A stretch of 64,000 nucleotides of DNA. It comes from CAUZIZ01 sp965218775 (lineage in GTDB: Bacteria; Acidobacteriota; UBA6911; RPQK01; JAJDTT01). The stretch covers positions 2,356,001 to 2,420,000 of the forward strand of contig CBDCLS010000005.1 in the NCBI GenBank assembly GCA_965218775.1, given 5' to 3'. Below are positions 44,985 to 52,699 of the stretch, in pieces. The first letter of the stretch is position 1; each line of letters opens with the position of its first letter. The notes under the pieces are model-generated. The model saw only the letters and a program-made list of their open reading frames with translations. It made no database searches and was not told where the DNA came from. Both the position numbers and the translations under genes were made by a program.

Positions 44985-46694
44985 GTGATGACACTTGCAG
45001 CAGGACCTGGCTCGGCAACCGACCACACGAAGCATTCTCGACGAAGCCGGTTCTCCATACTGGTTCTTGGAGTACTTCTATCGGCATGGACGACGCCTGC
45101 CCCGGCAGAAGGCGGCCAGGGAGAAGGCCTCGAAGGAGGACAAGACCGGGTGGAGGCCGGCGGCGAAGAAGCAGGCCAAGAAGGCAAAAGCCGATTCACT
45201 TTTGAGCAGTACGAGGTCGTCAGCGGCTCCGCCAAACGACAGACCGTTTTGACCGGATTCCTTCTCGGTGGCGCTGTCGCGGAACTTGCCGTGGTGAACA
45301 TCGACGAGAACGACGACCGCCGCCTGCGCATCTACGCGTTCGGCGACGGAATTTGGGCGCCGAGACTCGACGCAACGCTGCGTCCCGAAGTGTTGTTCGT
45401 CGACGTGGCCAACATCGGCGGATGCGAGCGGTTGGTCACCTACGAGCGCGGCCGCCTGAACTGGTTCGATCCCGAATCGGCGACGGAACGCACGCTGGTG
45501 GCGGTTACCTCCAACTTCAACCCGCCTCGCAGAGGCTAAATCCCCCATGTAGACGTCACTCGGGATGTGAATGACGACGACCGTGACGACCTGGTAGTGC
45601 CGGACTTCGAAGGCTTCTGGGTGTTCATTCAGATGAGCGACGGCGCGTTCGCCGATCCAGTGAAGCTCGGCCCCTCCACCGAGATGGGCAGGATCTACGG
45701 AGCCGACGGATATCGATACAACCCTTGGAGTCAGAGCCGTATCCACGAGATAGACTACAACCGAGATGGTCGCAGCGACCTGGTGTTCTGGAACGAGGAC
45801 CACTTCGAGGTTCATCAGCAGGACGAGCGTGGGCTGTTCGCTCCGGAGGCCAAGACCTTCACGACCGAGGTGGCATTCGACTCTGACGAGCTCTCCTCTC
45901 TCACCACCGGAGACATGCTGGGGAAGGTGCTGCACTCGTTAATCGACCTGAACGACGACGGCCTTGCCGACCTGGTGGTTTTCTCGCTGGAAGGTAGGAG
46001 CCTATCCAGCAAGCATTCCGCCTACGAGGTGCATTTTGGCGCGCCAACTCCCGATGGCCGCACTGTGTTCGCGCCGGAGATCGGGGCCGCGTTCAAGTCG
46101 GATGGCAGAATCCAGCTCGGGATGGACGGGCACGACTTCGATCGCGACGGCCAGGTCGACTTGATGTTCACAACCATCGAGGTCAGGTTCCTCACGAGCA
46201 GCCTCTGGAAGAGAATCAAGGGGTTCATGGGCAATGACATCTGGCTGGATCTTGAGTTCTACCACATGGAAGGGGGCCACTACCCCGACAAACCCAACGC
46301 CACCTTTAGAAGACAGTTAGACGGCCACCCCAGCATTAGGGAACCGGGGTGGGTGCCACTGGACATAGTGCTTCGAGGCGGGACACACGGAAGCCGAAAG
46401 ACACAAAAACGTCACCTGCGCGCGTTCAACACGACTTTGCTCATCGGGGATGTGACCGGCGACGGCCGCTCAGACCTGCTTATCGAGTGGACCCATAGGC
46501 AACTGCGCGTCTTTGTCGGCGTGCCGGGGCCGGACCTGTTCGCCCGGCGGCCTCAAAAGGTGGCGGTCGCCATGCCCAACGACGAGGAATACACCTGGCT
46601 GGTGGACGTCAACGAGGACGGCAAGCAGGACATCCTGATGCATCACCCGTCCACCACCGAGCCGCATCGGGTGACGATGCTGATCGCAGAGTAA
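44985..46694 (+). pseudogene. Secreted FG-GAP/VCBS repeat protein with one in-frame stop
   Basis: The frame starts at 44985 with a signal peptide (FSILVLGVLLSAWTTPAPA) and would run 569 codons. It is broken once, by TAA at 45537-45539, in FNPPRRG-stop-IPHVDVTRDVND; the part from 45540 continues in the same frame to 46694. VCBS loops occur on both sides of the stop (DYNRDGRSDLVFW, DLNDDGLADLVVF, DFDRDGQVDLMF, DVNEDGKQDILM). The stop needs only one base change from a Glu codon (GAA to TAA). A restart at 45567 is possible but would lack a signal peptide. Confidence 0.8.
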
Positions 46695-46751
46695 GTAGGA
46701 GATCGCTTTTCCGAGCCGCGGGCTAGGAGTCTGTCCGAGTAATGCTCCGGG

Positions 46752-46862
46752 GTGCGAGAATGGGGTTTGCAAGGCCAGATCAAGGCAGGAGGAGGAAGTC
46801 GATGTTTGGCCATCTTCGACGACGACCAACCCAGAGATTGTCCGCAAGCCCCATTCTCTCTT
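46752..46862. repeat. R2 palindromic repeat, short copy
   Basis: GAGAATGGGGTTTGC and GCAAGCCCCATTCTC form the outer stem around a core shared with 5289-5400, including CATCTTCGACGACGACCAAC. The outer arms of the long copy (5263-5538) are absent. Confidence 0.8.
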
Positions 46863-46882
46863 CGGGTTACCGGAAGTGTATC

Positions 46883-47115
46883 TAACCTGAAACTTCACCG
46901 CTGCGCCCGACTTCGGAGTTCGCATGTTCGGTGTTCTGCGGTTTGTGATTTAGCCTTTTCCCTTGGTTCTGGAGGAGGCAACCGATGAATGCTGAACCGC
47001 AGAATATCGAACAAGCGAATTTCGAAGGATTCGGGCAATCACTGCCGTCTGTTGGTGCCAAAGTTTCGTTCTCGAATGGGGCGGCGCAGCCGGGGGGCCA
47101 CTGACCTGAAACTTC
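46883..47115 (-). repeat. R5 dispersed repeat, copy B
   Basis: Reverse complement of 41896-42256 but with only one internal unit. It runs from TAACCTGAAACTTCACCGCT to GCCACTGACCTGAAACTTCA. Copies A and B therefore form an inverted pair around the 4.6-kb block holding the DEP-oxidoreductase, TVP38 and VCBS genes. Confidence 0.85.
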
Positions 47116-47212
47116 ATTGGCGAACGTAGCTTTGGGCTCCAGGCCGAAGTCTTATTCTTCGAGCCTGTGGCTCGGACGGCGGCCTGGAGCCCAAAGCTAC
47201 GCCGGACCCAAA
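47113..47212. repeat. Cloverleaf-like dispersed repeat (family R4, copy 5)
   Basis: CGTAGCTTTGGGCTCCAGGC and GGCCTGGAGCCCAAAGCTACG (split GGCCTGGAGC / CCAAAGCTACG) form a nearly perfect long stem with an inner CGAGCC/GGCTCG hairpin. It is the best-preserved copy and ends 130 bp before the next antitoxin gene. Confidence 0.8.
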
Positions 47213-47294
47213 GTTCCCCTCTGAATGATCCGGCTCGCAGCCGGTGGCGGGGCTACGTTCTTTGTTCCCAACGAGAGAAGGGTGAGAGGACTCC

Positions 47295-47324
47295 TTGACA
47301 AGTCGGGGCAGGAGCCTCCACAAT
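47295..47324 (+). promoter_or_regulatory. Candidate promoter and operator of the FitA-like/VapC module
   Basis: TTGACA (47295-47300), an 18-bp spacer and CACAAT (47319-47324). Just downstream, TGGAGGAACAG and TGGAGGAACTA are direct repeats; the second includes the ribosome-binding site of the antitoxin at 47345, so repressor binding there could block both transcription and translation. Confidence 0.45.
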
Positions 47325-47344
47325 GGAGGAACAGTGGAGGAACT

Positions 47345-47578
47345 ATGGCTACCTTGAACATCAAGAACTTGCCGGACGGCCTTTATGAGAAACTGCGGGC
47401 CCGGGCCAGGCGCGAACATCGTTCTGTCGCCCAGGAGGTTACGCATCTGCTGAGCGGTGTGCTGGAGACGCAGGAACCACTATCGATTCTCGAATTGCAG
47501 GGCCTTGGCAAAGAGTTGTGGCAAGGAATCGAACCGGCGGTTCACGTCGACCACGAGCGGGCATCGTGGGATTTATAG
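47345..47578 (+). CDS. FitA-like ribbon-helix-helix antitoxin
   Basis: The 77-aa protein starts at ATG 47345 with GGAGGAAC upstream. MATLNIKNLPDGLYEKLRAR is the FitA-type RHH opening; REHRSVAQEVTHLL forms the second helix. The acidic C-terminus should wrap the toxin. It overlaps the toxin reading frame by 13 bp when the toxin start at 47566 is used. Confidence 0.85.
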   Translation: MATLNIKNLPDGLYEKLRARARREHRSVAQEVTHLLSGVLETQEPLSILELQGLGKELWQGIEPAVHVDHERASWDL

Positions 47579-48009
47579 CCGATCTGCGGGGCGCTAATGT
47601 TGCACTCGACACCTCGGTCTTCATCTACTTCATCGAGGAAGATCCGACCTTCCTGCCCGTAATCACTCCGTTGTTCAGACAGGCAGACGACGGCAAGCGA
47701 AGCCTCACCACCTCGGGGCTGACGTTGCTGGAGGTGCTAGTAGTGCCGTATCGAGCCGGTCACCGAGAACTGGCCAAACGGTATGAGGCACTATTGACCC
47801 GGAGTCGAGGAGTGAGGCTAGTAGATGTCACTCGCGAACAGCTGCGGGCTGCCGCGCAGCTTCGGGCGGCAACGGGCGTCAAGACACCGGACGCACTGCA
47901 ACTTGCGGCTGCTCTTGCCACGGGCTGTACGGCCTTCGTCACCAACGATCGGCGCTTGCCCAGGATCCCCGGACTGCGAGTAATCCAGCTCGCCTCATAT
48001 GCAGCCTGA
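47566..48009 (+). CDS. PIN-domain toxin (VapC/FitB family)
   Basis: With GTG 47566 the protein is 147 aa; the frame is open to 47518. Acidic residues typical of PIN nucleases are Asp in VALDTSVFIYFIEE, Glu in LTLLEVLVVPY, Asp in KTPDALQLAAAL and Asp in AFVTNDRRLPR. All are intact. It is expected to cleave RNA when free of the FitA-like partner. Confidence 0.87.
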   Translation: MGFIADLRGANVALDTSVFIYFIEEDPTFLPVITPLFRQADDGKRSLTTSGLTLLEVLVVPYRAGHRELAKRYEALLTRSRGVRLVDVTREQLRAAAQLRAATGVKTPDALQLAAALATGCTAFVTNDRRLPRIPGLRVIQLASYAA

Positions 48010-48093
48010 GGGCATTGTCAAATTAACGGTTGGGATCCAGTAACTGAGGTCTTGGAGGATTGTTACCGAAATTCGGCAAGCTGCGCCTACTCC

Positions 48094-48137
48094 TAGGGCC
48101 GGATTTCTAATACCCAGTCTGCTGCGGCCAGGGCGGG
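48094..48137. repeat. Degenerate trace of the R1 MITE
   Basis: TAGGGCCGGATTTCTAATAC then CCAGTCTGCTGCGGCCAGGG. It matches the end of R1 copy 2 (revcomp: CGCATTTCTCACACCCAGTCTGCT) with several changes and an internal deletion. No complete second terminus. Confidence 0.5.
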
Positions 48138-48158
48138 TCGAGATAATGGCGCTTTCGG

Positions 48159-48674
48159 TCAGTTTGCTTTTGGCAAGAGTTCCTCTAGAGCCAGACGGGT
48201 TTTGGGTTGGAGCTGGGATTCATCGAAGTAGCGCGTGACGATGGAAAGCGCTTCTTCGGAGGTTGAGATATTCAGGTAGCGCAGGTCGTCAAGATCGTGA
48301 AACTCCTCGCCAAGACGCATGGCGGCGCATTTCATGGCCAACAGGTAATGGGGCTCCGCGACATAGACGCGGAGGTGAGGCAGGTCGAGGTAGGAATCGA
48401 ACTCGCCTCGCGGGCTCAGGAATCCCTTGACGGCATCGTTCAGCCAATCGGCTGGTGCGTTGGCGCGGGCAGCGACACGCGCCGCCGCTTCGCGGATCAG
48501 GGTGCTCGGCTTGAAGAAAGCGTCGACGACGTGAGTTGAATCTCGAGCATCCAGAGCCAGACACATCACGGCGCCTCCCACGAGGTAGATCTCGCCCAGG
48601 GCATCCTGCGCCGCCAGCTCGGCTTCGAGGAGTTCGAAGAGGCGCAGAATATCCGACTTGGTCAGTCTCGTCAT
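48159..48674 (-). CDS. DUF6036-type nucleotidyltransferase, possible toxin half of an RHH-NTase pair
   Basis: The 171-aa protein has the small nucleotidyltransferase opening IYLVGGAVMCLALDARDSTH and then VVDAFFKPSTLIREAA. In relatives the second strand usually reads D-V-D; here the first Asp appears replaced by Val (HVVDA), which may weaken catalysis. Later helices (YVAEPHYLLAMKCAAMRLGE) fit the family. It follows the RHH-type gene by 9 bp, as in two-gene toxin-antitoxin-like loci. Confidence 0.75.
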   Translation of the reverse strand: MTRLTKSDILRLFELLEAELAAQDALGEIYLVGGAVMCLALDARDSTHVVDAFFKPSTLIREAAARVAARANAPADWLNDAVKGFLSPRGEFDSYLDLPHLRVYVAEPHYLLAMKCAAMRLGEEFHDLDDLRYLNISTSEEALSIVTRYFDESQLQPKTRLALEELLPKAN

Positions 48675-48683
48675 GAACGCTCC

Positions 48684-49175
48684 TCAAATGCGCCGCCCCA
48701 GTGCCGAGTCGACGAAAATGTTGCGCCGCCTGAAAGGCACGGGAGCTGCCCGGAGCAAGTGCAGGCGAAGACTGTGAAGAGACGTTACGAAATGAGGCGC
48801 TTGCAGAGGCACCACCTCCTGCAGCCAGCCCGGTGGCGGAATCCGCTTTTGCGTGGCAGCTTGCTCGATCATGGCAGCCACGTAGTTCCGTAGATAAGGC
48901 GAGAGACCGCCGAGTGGAGCTTTGCTAACGGTGTCCAGGAACTCGGAGCTCCCCAGACTCGAAAGCAGGTCGTTCAACTCCGCCAGTGCGAACCGCTTTT
49001 GACCGTCATCCCGCAAGACCCTCAGTAGCTCGAGGAAACGCACTTGGGCCTGGGGCAGCACGCGGGAGAGGACATAGGCCGAAATCCCCTGACCACTGCG
49101 CTGCGCCAGCCGATTGAGGGACGCTTTCTGCTCGGGCGTCAGCCGGATTTGAAGCTGCTCCGTTTTGCGGCTCAC
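48684..49175 (-). CDS. Ribbon-helix-helix DNA-binding protein paired with the nucleotidyltransferase
   Basis: GTG 49175 is chosen; the frame extends to a TTG at 49214, but that TTGACA is a better fit to the promoter -35. From there 163 aa: VSRKTEQLQIRLTPEQKASL and RLAQRSGQGISAYVLSRVLP form an RHH/DUF1778-like DNA-binding domain. The remaining helical part (LRVLRDDGQKRFALAELNDL, LSPYLRNYVAAMIEQAA) is of unknown function. It is likely the autoregulating antitoxin of the module. Confidence 0.7.
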   Translation of the reverse strand: MSRKTEQLQIRLTPEQKASLNRLAQRSGQGISAYVLSRVLPQAQVRFLELLRVLRDDGQKRFALAELNDLLSSLGSSEFLDTVSKAPLGGLSPYLRNYVAAMIEQAATQKRIPPPGWLQEVVPLQAPHFVTSLHSLRLHLLRAAPVPFRRRNIFVDSALGRRI

Positions 49176-49186
49176 GAGGATATAAG

Positions 49187-49214
49187 AGTAAACATCCCGT
49201 CTGTTTCTTGTCAA
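49187..49214 (-). promoter_or_regulatory. Candidate promoter of the RHH-NTase module
   Basis: On the minus strand TTGACA (49214-49209), a 16-bp spacer and TTTACT (49192-49187). Transcription would begin about five bases before the GTG at 49175, leaving almost no leader. Confidence 0.4.
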
Positions 49215-49387
49215 TACACATGTAATGGCAGACCCTCAGCAGACGTTATGTCTAGGAGCTGTTGTTGTCGTGCTGAGGAGAGATAAGCTGAGTACCCGGT
49301 TAGCCACGACCGAAATTGTTGAGGGCTGGAGGCTGGTGGGTACGGCGCTCATGGTAGACAGTCCCAAGCTGTGAGTTGGGGAGCAAT

Positions 49388-49870
49388 TCAGCGCAAGACA
49401 ACGCGGGCGATGCTAGGACACTCCTTCCGGACGCGTTCGGCCAGCGCTTCCTTGATTCGCTCCTTGGTGTTGACTGGCTCAAAATCCTTGAAGGTGGGCA
49501 TACGCATGGTCATAGCACCGATCTGAATCTTGAACTCTGTCATGAAGTCGATACAGGTCTTCTTGCCCGCGTTCACTGAGTCGAGGTAACTTTTGAAATA
49601 GTGGACTGGAAGGTCGTACTCGCACACCTGAAGTGCTCTCTGGGCGTCTTTCAGGATCACGTCACGCGGTTGGCCGCTCTTGATGCGTCCATGCACGCTT
49701 CCCTTAACGGCAGCACAGGCGTTGGCCGGACTTTTTCCCTCTTCTACTTTTTTCCATGCTCTGTCAATCGACTTCTGATTACTTCTGATGGGTCGAGCCC
49801 ACGTCGGGTACCTCACCCAACATCTGCTCAGATGGAAGTAATATGGCAAAGAGAACAACCCCCAGAGCAT
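49388..49870 (-). CDS. Uncertain hypothetical protein
   Basis: 160-aa frame. The middle (VKGSVHGRIKSGQPRDVILK, YDLPVHYFKSYLDSVNAGKK) looks like a plausible helical protein, and an internal start near residue 34 (KSIDRAWKKVEEG region) is possible. The first 30 residues look like read-through of non-coding sequence. No family is recognised, and it could be a remnant. Confidence 0.4.
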   Translation of the reverse strand: MLWGLFSLPYYFHLSRCWVRYPTWARPIRSNQKSIDRAWKKVEEGKSPANACAAVKGSVHGRIKSGQPRDVILKDAQRALQVCEYDLPVHYFKSYLDSVNAGKKTCIDFMTEFKIQIGAMTMRMPTFKDFEPVNTKERIKEALAERVRKECPSIARVVLR

Positions 49871-49921
49871 GCACCGATAGGCACCTCAGTTTCGGAAACA
49901 GAAAGCTTTTCGCGACCGTTT

Positions 49922-50285
49922 CTATTCTATATTCTCCCATGATTTGGAATCCCCGTTCCTGTGACGGCCCATTATGTAAGATAGTCGAGGGTGAAATCGT
50001 CGGAACTGTCCTTTGGCGCCCACCTCAGGATCTGACGTGCGTGCTCGACGTCTCTCCAACGTCCGCGGTCGTTGGAAATGGGGCGCTAGCTTGGGACGGT
50101 TCGTGTCCGGGACTGCGCCCCGCCGAATGCACAGAATGGAGAGATCCCGGAAGTCCGAGTAGTACCTTCCGAGTACCTCCCCGAAGAGGTCGGGGACATA
50201 GTCCAATTTCTCCCGGACGTGCGAGCCAGCGATGATCGATCAGCGTCCACTCGAGGAGAACCTTGTCGTACTCACCGGCAGCCAA
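49922..50285 (-). pseudogene. Possible decayed gene with a frameshift
   Basis: Two overlapping frames each contain protein-like pieces: EYDKVLLEWTLIDHRWLARP in one (about 50270-50215) and LDYVPDLFGEVLGRYYSDFR then DLSILCIRRGAV in the other (about 50206-50110). Together they suggest one gene broken near 50210. No family identified. Otherwise 49871-50380 shows nothing convincing. Confidence 0.3.
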
Positions 50286-50382
50286 CTCGCCATTCGGAAT
50301 TCTGATTTATAGCCTAACACGGTGGCCCGCTGCTGGCCAGAACTACCCTCTGGACACCGCGGGAGCTCTTCGAACGCGGATC

Positions 50383-50426
50383 TTGACAGGGTCGGGAGTA
50401 TGGCCATATCCTTTTGGGTATGGCCA
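50383..50426 (+). promoter_or_regulatory. Promoter and palindromic operator of an RHH/VapC module
   Basis: TTGACA (50383-50388), an 18-bp spacer and TATCCT (50407-50412). The spacer and -10 overlap a perfect palindrome TATGGCCATA (50399-50408), and a second partial copy TATGGCCA (50419-50426) covers the start codon. This looks like cooperative binding sites for the RHH antitoxin. The ATG at 50420 lies where transcription should begin, so the transcript may be leaderless. Confidence 0.55.
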
Positions 50427-50704
50427 GAACCACGATCAAGTCGACTTATTCGCTGGATGTTGAGACAGTCCGGAAGCTCGAGAAGATGGCAAGCCGTTTA
50501 GGCATCACGAAGTCTGAGGCTCTTCGACGGGCGATCTGTGCCGCCGCCGATGAGAGCTCGAGTGAACAGCACGAAGCGGTGGTAGCACTCGAGAAACTGC
50601 AGCGGTCTCTCGGACTTAGCAGCGACGCCGCCAGTGATTGGGCGAGGCGAACCAGGGATGAGCGTCGCAGCCGCTCCCAGCGCCGAGAGGCCGGGAAAAG
50701 GTGA
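50420..50704 (+). CDS. Ribbon-helix-helix antitoxin
   Basis: The 94-aa protein (MARTTIKSTYSLDVETVRKL) has the RHH pattern: a beta strand TIKSTYSLD, helix VRKLEKMASRLG and second helix TKSEALRRAIC. The C-terminus is strongly basic/charged. It overlaps the toxin start by GTGA at 50701. Likely a DNA-binding autorepressor through the palindromes over its own start. Confidence 0.82.
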   Translation: MARTTIKSTYSLDVETVRKLEKMASRLGITKSEALRRAICAAADESSSEQHEAVVALEKLQRSLGLSSDAASDWARRTRDERRSRSQRREAGKR

Positions 50705-51108
50705 TTCATCTCGACACCAGTTTCCTTATCCTGGGGTTGGTCCAGGACTCGCCTCAGGGTAGGGCGCTGTTGCGGTGGCTCGATCAGGGTGAGTCGTTGG
50801 GTATCAGCGCCATCGGTTGGGCGGAGTTTCTCTGCGGGCCAGTGAGAAAGGCCGAGGCCGGGTTGGCGTCGCACGTCCTTGGAGATCCGATTCCGTTCCA
50901 GACTGAGGACGCCGCCTTGTCAGCTACGCTGTTCAATCGTTGCGGCCGCCGGAGAGGCAGCCTCGTGGACTGTATGATCGCGGCGGTGGCGCTTCGCTCC
51001 GACGCCAGTCTCGCAACCGCCAACCCTTCGGATTTTCGGAGAATGGAGCCAGCCGGACTGAATTTGGTGATCGCTTCACCAGGGTCTGCTCCTTCTGATC
51101 CGACCTGA
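50701..51108 (+). CDS. PIN-domain toxin (VapC family)
   Basis: The 135-aa protein starts with GTG overlapping the antitoxin stop. Acidic sites: Asp in MIHLDTSFLILGL, Glu in GWAEFLCGPV and Asp in GSLVDCMIAAVAL; the fourth is NPSDF as often in VapC. Predicted RNase toxin. Confidence 0.87.
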   Translation: MIHLDTSFLILGLVQDSPQGRALLRWLDQGESLGISAIGWAEFLCGPVRKAEAGLASHVLGDPIPFQTEDAALSATLFNRCGRRRGSLVDCMIAAVALRSDASLATANPSDFRRMEPAGLNLVIASPGSAPSDPT

Positions 51109-51128
51109 ACTGGATCAGGGCGACAGCC

Positions 51129-51296
51129 ATGAAGCCTGAGCGCTGGCAGCAGATCGATCTCGATCCGTTGAGGGAGTCTACCCCCCCCCGATCCGTCGAC
51201 TGCCTTCGTGAAGACCCTCGAACCCGGCTTCGCGATATCGGCGATGCCCGTCTGGAATTGGAGGAGATACGCTTTGAGGTTTTCTCTTGTTTATGA
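51129..51296 (+). pseudogene. Deleted Ser/Thr kinase remnant
   Basis: The 56-codon frame joins the very start of an acidobacterial kinase (MKPERWQQIDLDPLRES) to the C-terminal end of a kinase domain (CLREDPRTRLRDIGDARLEL), with the whole catalytic core missing. A run of nine C (51181-51189) marks the join, which may have formed by slippage. The IS4 element begins 47 bp later. Confidence 0.65.
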
Positions 51297-51343
51297 GCAC
51301 TGTAAGGTTGAGATGGTGTGAGCGATAATTAGAGGATGCAAAC

Positions 51344-52659
51344 CAGTAGTGTCCCAACGTTTGGGACTCTAATCTCTGTAAAGTATTAATGAGCAATATG
51401 TTAGAGAAGATAATAGGTGTTTCCGACTTGAAAGTGAGTGTATGCTCACGCCCTTCAGTTCATAAGGAGGGCGGGCATGTACACGGGCACGACGATCTTT
51501 TCTCAGGTGATGCGGCATCTTCCCTGGCATCGTTTTCATCGCATTGTTCAGCACTACCGAGGCGACTACAAGGTCAAGTCATTCCGTTGTGCCGACCATT
51601 ACCGGGTCATGGCATTTGCGCAGTTGACCTATCGCGAGAGCTTGCGCGATATCGAAGCCTGCCTACGGGCCATGAGATCCAAGCTCTTCCACATGGGCAT
51701 TCGCTCCACGGTCTCCCGCAACAATCTGTCCAATGCCAACGAGAGGCGAGACTGGCGCATCTATGCCGAGTTTGCCGAAGTGCTCATCGCCGAAGCGCGC
51801 AGCCTTTACACCGACGAGGACCTGGGAGTCGACCTGGACGCGACCGTCTATGCCTTGGATTCCACGACCATCGACCTGTGCCTCTCGGTCTTCCCCTGGG
51901 CGCGCTTCCGCCGCACCAAGGGGGCGATCAAACTGCATACCTTACTCAACCTGCACGGCGCCATTCCCGAATTTGTTCTGATCTCGGACGGGAAACTGCA
52001 CGATGTCAACGCCTTGGACCACCTGATGCCTTGTCCCGGTGCCTACTACATCATGGATCGCGGATACCTGGATTTCGGGCGCCTGTACCGACTCCATACC
52101 GCTCGGTCGTTGTTCGTGACCCGCGCCAAGGCCAACTTCAAGTTCCGCCGCCGCTACTCCCATGCGGTGGACAGAACGACCGGACTAGTCTGCGACCAAA
52201 CTGTCCTGCTGAGCACCTTCTATCCGGCCAAGGCCTACCCCGAACCTTTGCGTCGTATCAAGTTCTTCGACGTCACCACCGACCTGCGGCTCGTATTCCT
52301 CACCAACGACTTTGCTTCTCCCGCTCTGACCATTGCCCAGCTCTACAAGCTCCGCTGGCAGATCGAACTGTTCTTCAAATGGATCAAACAGCATCTCCGC
52401 ATCAAGGCCTTTTACGGCACCAGTCCCAATGCCGTGAAAACACAAATCTGGATCGCCCTCAGCACCTACCTGCTCATCGCCATCATTCGCAAGCGTCTCT
52501 ATCTCGAGTTGCCGCTCTACACAATTCTCCAGGTCCTGAGCGTCTCGCTCTTCGAGAAAACCCCCATTTTACAGGCCTTTCAGGACATGGACTACATTAC
52601 TCAGAATAGTGACATTCATAAACAGTTGATATTATTCGACTAACGCTGGGACACTACTG
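51344..52659 (+). mobile_element. IS4-family insertion sequence (copy B)
   Basis: The element is 1,316 bp with inverted ends CAGTAGTGTCCCA(A/G)CGTT and a 9-bp target duplication GATGCAAAC (51335-51343 and 52660-52668). It is a relative of copy A (33726-35059), sharing the CA[CG]TAGTGTCC tip and 9-bp duplication. It sits directly before the sulfatase and may have replaced its natural promoter. Confidence 0.92.
51477..52643 (+). CDS. IS4-family transposase
   Basis: Starting at ATG 51477 (AAGGAGGGCGGGC just upstream) the protein is 388 aa. Catalytic sites: Asp in VYALDSTTIDLCLSVFPWAR, Asp in YYIMDRGYLDFGRLY and the Y-R-E-K signature YKLRWQIELFFKWIKQHL. Shares the AFAQLTYRESLRDIEACLR stretch exactly with copy A. 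Intact. Confidence 0.94.
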   Translation: MYTGTTIFSQVMRHLPWHRFHRIVQHYRGDYKVKSFRCADHYRVMAFAQLTYRESLRDIEACLRAMRSKLFHMGIRSTVSRNNLSNANERRDWRIYAEFAEVLIAEARSLYTDEDLGVDLDATVYALDSTTIDLCLSVFPWARFRRTKGAIKLHTLLNLHGAIPEFVLISDGKLHDVNALDHLMPCPGAYYIMDRGYLDFGRLYRLHTARSLFVTRAKANFKFRRRYSHAVDRTTGLVCDQTVLLSTFYPAKAYPEPLRRIKFFDVTTDLRLVFLTNDFASPALTIAQLYKLRWQIELFFKWIKQHLRIKAFYGTSPNAVKTQIWIALSTYLLIAIIRKRLYLELPLYTILQVLSVSLFEKTPILQAFQDMDYITQNSDIHKQLILFD

Positions 52660-52699
52660 GATGCAAACGCCTGATCAAGGTCCCCGTCTCTCTTCTGCA

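Noticed and set aside
45537..45539. Selenocysteine or pyrrolysine recoding
   Set aside because: The codon is TAA, which is not used for either, and no recoding signals are seen.
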